Source: Nilaparvata lugens
Lineage: Eukaryota; Arthropoda; Insecta; Hemiptera; Delphacidae
Assembly (NCBI RefSeq): GCF_014356525.2
Contig: NC_052506.1
Span: 25,790,372-25,854,371, forward strand
Reading direction: 5' to 3'
DNA length: 64,000 nt
Shown: positions 37,501-50,546 of the stretch, in pieces
How positions within the stretch are numbered: position 1 is the stretch's first letter
Layout: each line of letters starts with the position of its first letter
Made by a program: the position numbers and the translations under genes
Notes under the pieces: model-generated
Databases searched by the model: none
The model's input: the letters and a program-made list of their open reading frames with translations, nothing else
Told to the model about the DNA's origin: nothing

Positions 37501-37732
37501 ATTGTGGAGCGTGATTTGAAGGCTTCACACATGTAGGGTGAATCTTGTACTGAGTCAATGGTGTAGCGGCTATAAATTTTGTAATTGCGTGTATGGACGC
37601 TGAGTGTACACCAGACTGATTGATTCACTACAAGATTCAATACAATTGTCGGAATCGCGGGAGGCCTAAACGCTCGCTCACCCTTGATTCTTCTAATGAC
37701 AAATTGTATAGTGATGAAATTTTTATAAGTAG

Positions 37733-38093
37733 TGTAGCGATCGCTAAACACTGAAGACGGATACCTTAAAATTATTACCTGTGAAGAATGAGCATACAAA
37801 ATCATACAGGTCGAGCAAAAATCCCGATGTAGCTAATTTACGGGACTGCGTCTCTAATAAGTTCTGAAGGATTAAAAATACGGTATTTGAACCAAATATC
37901 GTTCAGAATATACTTCGAGAACAGAGTCTTGTCGGGTTTTAAGCTCTATTGTAGGAATTTATATGATCTATGGCTGCCTCTGCTGTACAATTGATGCATT
38001 CGTTCCTAAGTCGAGGTAGGTAACAGATAAAAGCTGATGTATGAGCAGGTAAGGACAAAGAATAAATATCTCGATCTGACCCCACTCGCTACA
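37733..38093. mobile_element. Candidate solo LTR or small TIR element
   Basis: 361 bp bounded by TGTAGCGA and its exact complement TCGCTACA. TG...CA ends with short inverted repeats fit an LTR. No primer site, polypurine tract or matching target duplication was found on either side. Confidence 0.4.
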
Positions 38094-39900
38094 TCCACTT
38101 AGACCTGTTCCAATATCCAGCTTGATTCAATTATTCTAATGATCGTATTCGATCGGTTCTTGATAATATAGAACATATCAGACACAATAATTGACAGGCT
38201 TAAGAAATAATCGAACTCAGAAAGCGAATTAACAAAACTAAAATATATTACAATAAAATATGCAATCATACAGTGCAGATTCAGAATTTGATTTACAGGT
38301 TGATAATAATTTAGCATTAACAGAAGGAGTTAAAAATGTTCTTGTGCTTGCATGATACCATGCGTGATTCAACAGAATTTTACAATTGATAAAATTGAAC
38401 AATTTTGAAAGAATAGCGAAAAAATGAATTATAAAATATTTTTAAAAAAAAATGTTCGGGGTCATGGTTCAGGCAGCGGAGGATAGTTAATCAACTACAA
38501 ATTCTTATAAATTTAATATGAATAAATTCTAGACTCTTAAATGCTAAAGCGCTTGTCGGCGTGGCCAATAATTTAACGAAGAAAAATTTATGTTTTCTGC
38601 ACTGAAATATTTTCGAAGCGTAGATTGGGGCCCCTTATGACTTATAACTCACGTGAAATTCCTTGGTAGTCGTGGTTTTCTTCTCTAGATCAAAAATCGT
38701 TTGATCGGCGGCAATCCAGGCTTCGGTTTCAGCATGTGGGGAATTTTAATTTAAATATCTCCTTCACCGAATTAATTAAGGGATAATTTACTTTAAGCTT
38801 TTAAATTTATCGATTGATGAGAACAGAAATGTACGAATAACAAATAAATTGGCCTAAAATATCGGCTCACAAATAGAACATTTAAAATCGAACAAAAAAT
38901 TTTCACAAATAGGTCTTTGGTAACTATAAAAAGAGATCTGCACGGTGAGGATTTCAAAAGGGAAGTGCTGCTCTTTTCTCTAAGCTTTTAGGCTAGACCT
39001 TGCTTCTCAGAATCTCAATGTAATAATTTGCATAAAAATTTGCCATTGGTAGAACGCTTGTGACGTAAACATGACGTCAGTGGCAAGTAGTAGAATACAA
39101 TTCCTTTAATTACAATAATGATTCAATTTAGGTAATCCTTAAAACTGCTTAATCTTATAGATATAGTTCCTCTCATACAATGTACATGTGCTAGCGTAAA
39201 TGATAAGGCAGGGTTGGTGTCTGATAACAGATTAACATGTGTTGCTTTCAAACGATCACCTTCTTGGTGCTATTTCTATGCACTATGATTGGCTTAGACC
39301 TACCAAAGAGATTTAATTACCATGTGGTTCAGTTGAATTAAGTCGTTAATGAATTAATACTCTTGTACAATTTTTATTAGGTTTGAGATTGTTATAAATA
39401 ATTTCTGCCATTTTATCAATAATATAATTTCATGCTATGAGTTATTTGGTTTCTGGTGAAAATAGGCTAGAACACTCTACAGAAAACACTTTTTATCAGA
39501 AAGATTTTTGACATTGATAACACATTTCTTATTTTTTGATGAACTGAGGTGTTTGAATAAAACTGCTTGTGTTTATTGGATTATATCTAATCACATTTAC
39601 ATCAAGTGAGTCAATCTTCTTCAACACCCACCCACTACCAAATTGAACAAAGTTATCAAACAAACTTAAAATTTTCTCAACTGCAAACAAGATAATATTT
39701 CATGTGAAGAGGAGAATCTCGATAATAATATTCTACGACAATATGAAGAACAAGTTTTAACTTTCCATTGTCCAGAACCATTCAAGCTCTTGGTATTTAT
39801 TAATAGAGCAAACTATTTTGCAAGAAATGGGTATTTTTTACACGAAAAATCATATCTGCAATGTGTTTATTGCAAATTAATATATTATTGAAAATCCTTA
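38094..39900. other. Non-coding, nothing recognised
   Basis: AT-rich. The frame 38099-38317 (-) is hydrophobic by composition only. No inverted ends or motifs were resolved. Confidence 0.45.
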
Positions 39901-39914
39901 TGAAAATTGATACA

Positions 39915-40514
39915 TGTTCCATTTGTATATATAAAAAGATGAGCTATAATGTAAAAGAAAAGGCGAATGTTGAAGAAGCTGTGGGAAAACAAGCTGAATA
40001 TTGTACAATATGCACTCTGTTGTAGAAGTAATTCCTAATCAGGAATGAGATATTATTGATTTCTTAGGAATAAGTGCATTGTAGTATTAATTTATCAGGA
40101 AAGAAGCAAGTTCTGGAAAATCATGATTATAAAAATGAAGTAAGAATTGTATGATACTTACATGTGATGAACGATGTGATGCTCTTGGCTATAGCTGTCT
40201 CTCCGGTTAGACTCCAACTCTCAGACGTACTACTTGTTCTTCACATGTCTTCCCATGTTCCATTTGTATATATAAAAAGATGAGCTATAATGGAAAAGAA
40301 AAGGCGAATGTTGAAGAATCTGTGAGAAAACAAGCTGGATATTGCACAATATGCACTCTGTTGTAGAAGTAATTCCTAATCAGGAATGAGATATTATTGA
40401 TTTCTTAGGAAAAAGTGCATTGTAGTATTAATTTATCAGGAAAGAAGCAAGTTCTGAAAAATCATGATTATAAAAATAAAGTAAGAATTGTATCATACTT
40501 ACATGCAATGAACA
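39915..40514 (+). repeat. Tandem duplication, 341-bp period
   Basis: About 255 bp (39915-40172) recurs at 40256-40514 with few changes; the shared block starts TGTTCCATTTGTATATATAA. The 85 bp between has no second copy. No coding frame in either. Confidence 0.75.
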
Positions 40515-40659
40515 GTCTCCTTGAAGACTGGAGTGATTATGCTGTAGTCCACACTCCACACTCAAACTATGTGAAATCAACATCTATACAGTAACCTAGT
40601 ATCAAAAACGGACATCTGTCAGTACAGAAATTTTCCACTACCAGCAAAATTGTAGTACT

Positions 40660-41040
40660 ATCTGATTGTTGTACTGCACATAATAGAGTAAATATTTCTT
40701 ATGAATTTATTACTTCAGAAGTCATATGAGCCACGGTATATAGAAGAAGACGGTAGGTGTCACGCGCATGTTAGTGCTAAATTTCGGGTGTAGCTGACGT
40801 CTTTTTATATCTAATCATCTGTTTTTAACAAAAAAGTTTCATAAATTGGCAATGGGTGTTGAAAACCTCGGTTGGTGGCGATGACGCAATCTAGCTGGCT
40901 GGCCACTGCGCATTCATTTCATGACCCCTACCGTTTTCATCTAAATACCGTGATATGAGCCACTTGCATGATATCTGTTGTACTGCACATGATAGAGTAA
41001 ATCATTATTTCAGAAGTTACATGAGCCACTTCCATGATAT
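40660..41040 (+). repeat. Short direct repeat pair
   Basis: TTGTTGTACTGCACATAATAGAG near 40668 recurs near 40977 with one change, each followed by TTATT-TTCAGAAGT-ATGAGCCAC. The blocks are about 70 bp and about 310 bp apart. Confidence 0.6.
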
Positions 41041-44000
41041 CATGTGTTAAATTCCTAAATTTAAAACACAGATGTCTGTTTTTGAAACAAAAACTCTCAG
41101 TTGTCCAACACTTTTGCAACAAACATTCCAATCCAACAAACGGTTTCACAAAAATCGAATATTGGATAATGCCATTACATTAACGTTTTCAATTTGCATT
41201 GGTTCAATTAGATGATATAATTTTTTTGAGGTAGAGAAAGAGTTTGTGCTAAATTTATGTTTGCTCAACTCTATTTCCCAAATGGTTCTTATTTCGACTG
41301 TAGATCCTTGTGCATGAACAAAACACGACATTACCCAGACCAACATGCTTTGCTATTTGAATAATTTATTCGACAACAGTGTCATAATCTTCTTTTAATA
41401 ATTGGAAATGAAAAGGAGTCCAAATGGAAATCTAATGTAAGTATATTGAACTGAGATAAATATTCACAGTAAACATTTTTCAATGATTTGCTATAAGTTA
41501 GTGGGCAAAATTGAAGAGATTTTTCTTCAATAACTGATCATTTAATCATAATTATTGAAAAGTTATTGAGAAGTTTTTATTTAAATCATAGAGAATTAAT
41601 TATGAGTACTGTATTCAAATTATTGAAATGTTCTACATATCTGCTTCAGTGAATAGGTAGCTATTTTTGAACTCGATTCAAGTATAAAATTCCAAATCAA
41701 CATACATTTGAAATGATATCAATCGATTTAGAATAATTGTACTATTCTAGTAATGCTAATAAAATGATCAAAATTTTTCGACTGCCTGATTCGTTGAGCT
41801 TTCTCGTTCCTTGAGATGGGTTAGTCTTTACTATCACAACTTTCATTCTGTCAGTTTCCTAAATAACGACTTTCATTCTGTGATGCAAGCAGCTTCCTGA
41901 ATCATCACGTTCATTTGTTGAATTGTGTGATTATCCAAGTACTGAGCATAGATTTGGTGTTCAGTTTCCACAGCGATCTTACAGTTTTGGCTGAGGATTT
42001 TTCGTGTTTTGGAATTTTCGATGAAAACTCAATTTCCCGGGTCGCCATTTGAATTTGGTTTAAATTTAGCTATGCTTGATTATTGTTGCCAGCAACCAGC
42101 CATCTTCAGTTGAGGTGCAGCTGTTGTGGAAATTCTATAAAAATATAAGTATATATAGAATATATAAATATAAATATATATAATATTCAAAATGAGCTTG
42201 CGAATACAACCTTATTGATGGTCTTATTAATACAACCTACATGGTCTGCTCCATTTAGCTCAGTGCATGGAATAAAATTCAAACCACACGTTTTTCATTC
42301 AAAGAAACATAGTCCGTTGTAAACTTATTTCAAATTATTCTTTTCAAATGTTTGAATTCAGGGCTACTTTCTTGTATTTCTGAAATAGAATTATACTTAG
42401 TACTCTTCAAAAAAAGTATTAAATACAAGAATACTACAATAGTAGTTATGTTACAATTTATATTCTTGTTTTCTAATATTTTATTTATTTTTCAAGGATA
42501 CAATAATTTATGTCATAAATTCAGATTATTCGCTTGTGTAGACTCAGACAGCTGTCAAATTCAACACTCTACATAAATAAGAACTTATGGGAATTCTGAT
42601 ATGGAGGATAAATACATGATTTGATTTGATTTGAGAATAGAATAACATTTTCGCCACACTTGGATGTAATGAGCTGGTTTACATGCGTCATATGGAGGCC
42701 GAAAGTGATTGTTTTCCAACCAGGCCGGTAAAACTTTGCGGCCCTAGGGCTGTAAAATGACCTTGAATAACAGCTGATCGTGTCCGATCTCACAAAAATC
42801 ATAGAGAGATAATCTCATAACGACTGTAATAATCTATATAATTATGTATCGTGAATCGTGGTATCATGTCTATAATATATTTTATAAATTACTGTTTCAT
42901 AATTTAATATTTATTATTGTGTTTTTGATATCAAACAATAGAATACGATATCTCCATAGCCTCAACAATATAATGTTGGCTGCATTGTCCATTGTCAGAA
43001 AGGTATGTATTGCAAGTATTTAAAAGTGAAAAATCGAATTTGAAATCAAAGTACAATAATTGTATCAATATTTAAAAGTGAGGTAGAGTAATAATTGTTT
43101 CTTTTTTATTATCGAATTCCACTTCTTAATGCAATACAATCAACAATAATAATAGGAAAATACAGCAGAGATCTGAAGTTTAAGGTAAGCCTACTGGTGA
43201 AACTCAGCCTTGACTGAAAAATTCCTAGTAATTTTTCCGTAATTCATTATTAAAACTTTTAGATAATTTTTCTTCAATATCAAATCATATAGAGAAAACA
43301 TTAGGCCCACTCAAGATTGAATCTTCGAATGTTTTCTCTATGATTTAACTATTTTCAGAGCAATATTTTATTGTGAAATGCCGCAAACCGGCTTCAAGTT
43401 TGCCGGTATACACTATATTATAGTAGCCTACATATGTTATCTGACTCACAAGCCCCTACTGGCCGAGAGCGTAATACATCAGAACTCAAAGCTCAGTGAG
43501 TTACAAACATGATCTAGGTTTGAACCTCAGTCAATGACATTTTTTTTGTCAATGAATTTCAACTTTTATTAGCTATTTTTTATATTAGTTACCGTAATTT
43601 TCAATTTTTTAGATATATTTTGAGACAAAACTGTGAAATATGCAATTATATTAATTTTTCAATCACATTATTTCAAAATAGTAATGAAAATTCTATTCAT
43701 CCATCTATCCATGAGATATTGCACCAGGCGCAGAGCGCGAGCTATAAAAATTCGAACAATTATTCGAAATACTAATAGTATAAAAATATTGTCACTATTG
43801 TAAATTATTAATTAGTAATATTGAAATTAATTGACAGTGAAAGTTGTCATAACCAAGATTCAAACTATCAAAATAGGCTGTTTGAATTTTATTTATTTTT
43901 AATTTCTTATATTGGGAAGTTTTTTTTTTGGTGTGGCGAAAAATAGCGTTCGCAACACGGGCAAAAATGTTTTTCCGGCTCTTGAACGCTTCAAGTTCTC

Positions 44001-44100
44001 GACTTCGTCTCAAACTTGAAAACCGCGATCTCGAGCCGGAAAACGTACATTTTCGACCCTAGGTTTGAAATATACTATTACAATATACTGTATCAATACA
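41041..44100. other. Non-coding, nothing recognised
   Basis: AT-rich sequence. A short perfect-looking hairpin lies at about 43273-43342 (arms ATCATATAGAGAAAACATT / AATGTTTTCTCTATGATT). Small frames at 42352 and 42569 show no protein character. Confidence 0.45.
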
Positions 44101-44409
44101 CATATGTTTATGCTAAGAGTAGAGTAGAGTAAGAGTAGAGTTTATAGCCACTTCTATCATTCTGTATTGAATCGATTCTGTATTAATTTTACTTCAACAT
44201 TTCATCACTTGTATTATACCTAGCATTTCGTACAGTCTATAGAAGTGACTGGGTTCCCTGTTTTTGAGTTGAACATCCGTTTCATGAAGGGTTCACCAAG
44301 CTATTCTGTCATGTAGATGAATTTCACAAGTACAAGTATTCACAAAGTAAAATTGTGACAGGAAAATGTTGCTAAACAATTATAAATATTATTTGAAAGA
44401 CGCTCGGCT

Positions 44410-45245
44410 ATGAGCAAGCTACCTGACCGCAGAGATAAGATGGGTACCAATGGCACACCATCTTCCATGCATCGAGAGGATTCTTACCGCCTCTAGCGGC
44501 GGCACAACTCCATCCCCTCTACTTTGGGAGAGTATATAAACGCCGGCGAGCCCTAGACCACAGCATTCCGCTCCCAACCTTCCTGTCCTTGTACAGCAGC
44601 CCGTTGGCTGCCATACGTCCCTGACTTCCTGTCCTTGTACAGCGGCCCATTGGCTGCCATACGTCCCTGACCTCCTGTCCTTGTACAGTGGCCCGTTGGC
44701 TGCCGTACGTCCCTGACCTCCTGTCCTGATACAGCGGCCCATTGGCTGCCATCCCTATCCATCCATCCTCCCAGGGCACAGCGGCCCGTTGGCTGTCATC
44801 CCTATCCTCCCATCTTCCTAGGGCACAGTGGCCCGTTGGCTGCCATCCCTATCCTTCCATTCTCCCAGGGCACAGCGGCCCGTTGACTGCTGTCCCTATC
44901 CTTCTATCCTCTCCGGGCACAGCAGCCCATTGGCTGCCATCCCTCCTGTCTATCCTCCCTCTTCCTACTATACTAGAGCGGAGCCGAGGCCGTAAGGCCA
45001 ATACAAAATTTCCACGAAGTGATGTCATCAGAGAAGAGAGCAACCTTCACACCGTCAGAAGCACCAGGAGGTGCTGTCCACACCAGCTGAGGCACAAAGA
45101 AGGAAGAAGAGGAATTTCGACTTGCCTCGTTTCCCCACCCACATTACAACTGAGCTAAGTCATCCAGGAGCAAGACCTGGGTATCAATCACCCACCTCTG
45201 AAGCTACTCAGGGTGTACGTGATAGTATTGGTTTGTTATTTTCCA
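44410..45245 (+). promoter_or_regulatory. GC-rich TATA region followed by minisatellite
   Basis: TATATAAA at 44533-44540 lies in a sudden GC-rich patch (CGCCGGCGAG downstream). A minisatellite follows at about 44575-44960 with units of about 45-50 bp carrying GGCCCGTTGGCTGCCATCCC. A GC-rich unique segment then runs to a possible donor (CAGG|GTGTAC near 45211). The arrangement could be an LTR promoter or the promoter and 5' exon of a gene on the + strand. Frames on both strands through the minisatellite stay open because of composition and are not called. Confidence 0.35.
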
Positions 45246-45364
45246 AATCAGGTACATTTTCTAATCAGTTGATTTTGGATACGTAACAAATTTTCTTATT
45301 ATAGGTGGAGATATTTTCTTGAATTGAGACAGTCAGTCAATAGTTGAATAGTAAAACTGTAAAA

Positions 45365-45480
45365 CTGCGTTCACACCAAAGTTATTGGATTCTATTAGAT
45401 TGAAAATAGCTTGTCATACACATTCATTATGAACATATATGTGTTAGTCAAGTTCCATTCAATCTAATAGAATCTATGAG
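45365..45480. mobile_element. Possible MITE
   Basis: Starts CTGCGTTCACACCAAAG and has internal pairing arms ATTCTATTAGATTGAA / TTCAATCTAATAGAAT around a 60-bp loop. Outer ends are not resolved. Confidence 0.35.
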
Positions 45481-45787
45481 GATAAATTTTCAACATTTTG
45501 TTAATTTTGATTAGAATTTTTAGATTATTCATTACAGAGTCTCTGTTTTGCTCCTTGTCTAAATGTGTTGCGCTCTAAATTCTGCTGTATGGAATACAGC
45601 ATCATGCGGACAGGATTTTAACTGGCATTGTTGACTATTTCCACATATTTTTTATTTATTGCTCTATGGTGTAGATAAGAAAGAAGATTTATCAGTATTA
45701 TTATTTCCTTTTTAATATTATAAAGTGATGAATTCCCTTCAAGTATTATACTTCATTATCATTATCTTAGTATTAATGAGTAGTTGG

Positions 45788-46036
45788 TTATTTTCTTACA
45801 CTTGCCCAAGTTGTTTGTTTATCTTGTTCTTTTCTTGTGGAAATAGATATATTATTATTTATTTTTAACTTTGGTGTAAACATAACTTTAGAGCTGAGTT
45901 TTTGTAGATTTTTGAGAGATTCTCGTTTTATCTTTTCAAACACAATAGATTCACCTTTTGAATACCCAGCTGTATTCGCAAACTTTTCACCAGTTTCACT
46001 AGTGAATTGAAAAAGATTGGAAACGATATGAGACAA
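45788..46036 (-). other. Unassigned minus-strand open frame
   Basis: 82 codons of mixed, protein-like composition (FTSETGEKFANTAGYSKGES) with an AG just upstream (CACACAG near 46039 on the minus strand). It could be an exon or a viral-like fragment. No family is recognised and there is no second line of evidence. Confidence 0.2.
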
Positions 46037-46227
46037 ACATGCTGTGTGAGTTTACAATTCAGTTCCACATGGGAGAATAGCCTAGTGAAACGGATTTTTA
46101 ATCCGAATAGGTTTATAGTCATGTTGGAAATAGCTTTTTTTTATAAAAAATGATGCCAGTGCGTGTTGTTGATTTGCACTTGGAGCTAATGGTTTGTTAT
46201 TTTTTGTGTGTGTTGTAGATCATAACA

Positions 46228-49200
46228 ATGAGTTCATACCAGAGCTGCAGGCCCTTGCCCAATCGTCCAAGGATGCCAATGCTCTTTGTGGAAGAACTGC
46301 CACTCCATCAGTCATCTCCATCGGTTCTGTCTACAACCTCACACTCGTCTAGAACCACCACTCACGCCTCTAAAGGTTGTACATTGGTTCTGTCTACTAC
46401 AACTACACACTTGTCTAGAACCACCACTCACACCTCCAAAGGTTGTACATTGGTTCCGTCTACTACAACTACACACTCGTCTAGAACCACCACTCATGCC
46501 TCTAAAGGTTGTACATTGGTTCCGTCTAGAACCACCACTCATGCCTCTCAAGGATCTTCAACTAGTACATCGGTTCCGTCTAGAACCACCACACACACAT
46601 CTAAAGGATCTTCAACTAGTACATCGGTTCTGTCTAGAACCACCACACACATATCTAGAAGATCTTCAACTAGTACATCGGTTCCATCTAGAACCACCAC
46701 ACACACACATCTAAAGGATCTTCAACTAGTACATCGGTTCCATCTAGAACCACCACACACACATCCAAAGGATCTTCAACTAGTACATCGATTCCGTCTA
46801 CAACTACACACTCGTCTAGAACCACTGCACACACCTCTAAAGGATCTTCAACTAGTACACTGGTTCCATCTAGAACCACCACACACACATCTTCAACTAG
46901 TACATCGATTCCGTCTACAACCCCACACTCAGTGCTGTCTCCATCACCAGCATCTCCATCTCTGCCATCACCATTCCCAGCCATAGAACTACCCAAGACA
47001 CAAACGCTTTTAGAAGAGCTGGACTCGCTTATTAGATTCAAGGTGGTGGAGAAAATATCTTCTTCTTCATCATCTTGGTCTTCATCGTCTGATAGTTCAT
47101 CATCTTCAAGCGAGTCTAGCTCAAGTGAGTTGTCATCTGAAAGTGATTCTGAAGTGGTAGCGACCACCGACACAACAAACACACAAGACAAGACAGCTCT
47201 ATCGATGAAGTCACTTTGAGTTTGTTTGTCATTTGACAAACTTTGATGGAGCTGGATTTGACAAAGTCTTGTCTTGACAAACCTGTAGTGCCTGAAGATG
47301 AAGAAGATGAAAACTCTGACAGTTCTTCTTCGTCTTCATCTTCTTCATCTTTGGGCAACTCTACAGGAGATGAGACTGATGACGAGAGCACAGGACCATC
47401 AAAAAGACTGACAAGAGAACCACGAGCCTTGCCCGTAAGATCAGCAGTTGTGTTGTTGGCTTCTGAGGAGGGCTGCAGTCCAAAAGATTGCAGCATGAAA
47501 TTCATGAAGCCAACAAATGAAACAACAAAGCTGAATTGAAACCTGAGGGAGTTCAAGAAGGACACAATGTCGCTTACATTTCCCAATGTAGGCTGCAATG
47601 CAAAATCTGGATTGAGGTGCTGAAGGTTTCAATTCAGCAGTGAGGACGTGGACGAGGACTTGACAAACAATCAAATCGACAGACATCATCTACCCGGCCA
47701 GCTTCAATCTAGTATCACTTAAAAAATTATCTAGTGAGCTAGATCAGTCATGTAAATGGGTGCTGGTGCCATCTCAAACAGGCCACACTTCAAAAACACT
47801 TTCTGAAGACTTGACCACCATTAATCGCAATACCCACTCATTCACAAACTACTATGTCAAAAGTTCAATGGAAAGTGATTTGACTTGCTATCCATTGGTT
47901 TATGGCGCTTTACCCAAAAAATATTTGGACGTGGCCAAACACTTAATGTCTATCATGCATGAACAGTATGAAGTGTGCATAAAGTCAGGCAAAACGTGTT
48001 CCGGAACACCTCTTCAACATGAAAAATATAACTACACGCACTTTGCTGATGGTGAGTTGGAAATCTTAGTACATAGCTACTGGCAGCTAGAGACTACAGA
48101 TTTGCTGCAATGGAGGAGCGATGTGCCCTGACAAAAACTTAAGGCACAATTTACAGCCATGTAGCTAGAATTGCATCTCGTGTTGGAGTCTGAAACATGA
48201 AAAATCCAGCAAAAGTCACCAGAAGCACCACTACCAAAATCTCTGGTAGATTTGAGAAAGGCTATGGATTCAATTAGGAAGTTTGCAAAATTTGATTCAA
48301 AATCCATAACAGCGGCAAGTCTTCTCATTGTTAAAGTATGTTTTGGTACAATTTTTGCATGTCTAGCCCTGAGGCTAGGAAACGGTAGTGCATGTTCATG
48401 AAGAACTGCAAGTTACACTACTATTTGTGTGAACACACACAATACGCAATCATGCAAATGTTCAAGGCGGCAGCACCCATTTTGAAGCCCAAATTTGATC
48501 AAACAAATGCTATTGAAAATGAGACTCAGTTCGTTGTTCCCATTTTATCGATAGCCAACATTTTTGAAATATTTTCCAATGTGCTATCGCTGAAGCACAA
48601 AGAAGGTGTACATGAGTTGCAAGCAGTATACAATAATTTATTGTATACAGTAGCGCATAGCATCAGGTTCCATATGCTTTATCATGGCATAGTGAATGAA
48701 ACAAATACCATTATCACTGAGTGACACCTAAGTGGCTTTATAGGCAATCATATGCCTTACAAGAAGAGCTCTCCTCCTTTGATGCCACATCTGACAACAA
48801 CGAAAGTCAACATCATCGAGAATATAATTGATGTGACCATCAAGACTGATGAGTTGATTGTAGATCGAACAAAAAAGTGGTATGCGATAAAGATGCCAAA
48901 GTGTTGCTGGGTAGCTACATGCGATATGTTCTATTCGCAGCTACTGTTGGCCCATTGTCACATTTCGCTTCGAGTGGTCTTGATGGGAGCAATAGTAGTA
49001 AATCCTGGGCCAAAATTCTAACTTCGGCTGTCGATTCGTACTTGGAAACAGATTTTTGTGACATAAGACGAATCACCAAGATCCCGATTGTGGCTGACGC
49101 CGATCTTGATATTTTATTGAGAGACGGTGTCACAATTATCAACTTCTTAGATGTAGAAAGGCAAAAGGCAGAAGGCACATACTTGGAGAAGTCTGATGAT

Positions 49201-49629
49201 TCAGATGACTCCATGTATTTACCCAAAGTCTTGAGCAGTGACAGTTATGATATTGATGATCAAGAGTTGTCATGTCTGGATAGCAATGGAAAGATATTGG
49301 TGCACGCATATACCGAACCAGAAATGAAATGAGGCGCAAAGTCTCAACGCGTTGCACTGCAAGCACCCCGTTCACAGCCACCTTTGAACACAGCATCGGC
49401 AGCTGCTGAGTATAGTCAAAATGCAGAAAGTTCTGGGTTGCCGCCGGATTCCCAGTACAATCCTGAAGATCCGAACATGTTAAGGATGGCAAGCTCAGCT
49501 AAAAAAAAATACAATCTTGTGAGAGCATCAAAAATATCCAACAAGAAGCGACTCTTGGACGATTGTGCTGATGCTTTTCACAAGAGAAAGCATGAAGAAT
49601 GCCGACCACCAGCCAAGCATAGGTCGTGA
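46228..49629 (+). pseudogene. Large decayed intronless locus: Thr/Ser repeats, acidic tract, globular part, basic tail (locus D)
   Basis: The frame starts at ATG 46228; an alternative frame just upstream also looks coding, so the true start is unsure. Layout: residues about 30-260 are Thr/Ser-rich 18-residue repeats (SRTTTHTSKGSSTS); then a Ser/Asp/Glu tract (47060-47160 and 47300-47350); then about 600 codons of mixed composition; then a Lys/Arg-rich tail (about 49500-49625). The frame changes near 46700 (an extra CA), 47180, 47660, 48395 and 48880. In-frame stops lie at 47234, 47537, 47621, 48129, 48198, 48722 and 49330 (all TGA) and at 48162 (TAG). Coding character continues directly after each one, so I read it as one locus of about 1,100 codons. 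No domain is recognised. Gene style and setting suggest a viral structural protein in an endogenous DNA virus; this is inference. It could instead be two or three adjacent genes. Confidence 0.5.
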
Positions 49630-49803
49630 ACTAACAAGTTGAGCATCGAAACTGTAATATGCCGGTATATACCAACTGTTCGCAGTTTCATCGATAAATG
49701 CTGACGCATTAAGTGTGTGCTCTGTGCTCACACATTGACTGAAAAGCTGATAAAAGTCACTGACGAGTTGATCTTGCCCATTTGCTGTTTTTGTGTTTAC
49801 ACA

Positions 49804-50043
49804 ATGGACAAGATCGAGCCGCTCACCAAGGCTCAGCTCGTCACACTCATTCATTGGGTGGAAAATAAGTACAGAGCACCGCTCGGGTTTTCAGTATTGA
49901 ATAAGACTTCGCATGTTTGGTTGACCGATATCAGCCAACTTTTCAAAACTCGGGTTAGTTATAATCATGTACAAAGATTAGAGAAGTTGGCTGCTAAAAG
50001 AAGATGTCCGACAATGGTCCGACAATGGTTTCGATGGACTTGA
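49804..50043 (+). CDS. Small ORF downstream of locus D, unknown
   Basis: 79 codons from ATG 49804 to TGA 50041-50043, opening MDKIEPLTKAQLVTLIHWVE. The first half is Leu/Ile-rich and helical, the second basic (KLAAKRRC). It has high complexity and normal codon use, with a GC-richer start than its flanks. The same frame is open upstream to 49717, but that part looks non-coding. It follows locus D by 175 bp on the same strand and may belong to the same integrated segment. A small DNA-binding protein is possible; no family is recognised. Confidence 0.4.
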   Translation: MDKIEPLTKAQLVTLIHWVENKYRAPLGFSVLNKTSHVWLTDISQLFKTRVSYNHVQRLEKLAAKRRCPTMVRQWFRWT

Positions 50044-50546
50044 AATTTGAAACTCAAGGTCCTTAAACACTATTAGGATCTAACATGAACAATTTCAATC
50101 GAATGAAATTGAAGATGGCGGATGAAATGGCGAAAATGTTGTCAAAACTTCAGTTTTTCGCGATTTTATCAAAACGGCTCCAACGATTTTGATCAAATTT
50201 ATACCTAGAATAGTAATTAACAAGCTCTATCAACTGTGTAACTTTCAAAATCTGAATGGATAAATAAAAATTCCTATTTGAAGAAATTTATAGGTCTAAG
50301 TGAAATAATAGGCTAATATCACCAAAGATGATAACGTTAAAGATTAGATAATATCAGGCATCATGGCCAAATTGTACAACAGCCGAATAGGAATGAAAAT
50401 AATTTTTGCTACCTTATAATATTATATAAAATATTGAAAATTTGAGGTTAGGCGTAAAACATCTACTGATCGGTGACCTAATGATCGACCAAGTCGCATA
50501 GCGTAGAATCTGACCAAACACCTTGGCAGAAACTTATTGTAGCGAA

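Noticed and set aside
44419..45158. Several overlapping open frames on both strands in the GC-rich minisatellite
   Set aside because: All frames stay open together because of GC composition and repeat periodicity; none has non-repetitive coding flanks.
46688..47239. Antisense acidic frame of 183 codons opposite the Thr/Ser repeats
   Set aside because: Shadow of the repeat and Ser-rich tract; the sense frame is continued on both sides by protein-like sequence.
47234..49332. TGA as a recoded codon (Trp or Sec) in locus D
   Set aside because: TGG is used normally for Trp, the locus also has frameshifts and a TAG, no SECIS-like element was noted, and the contexts suit lost Arg codons.
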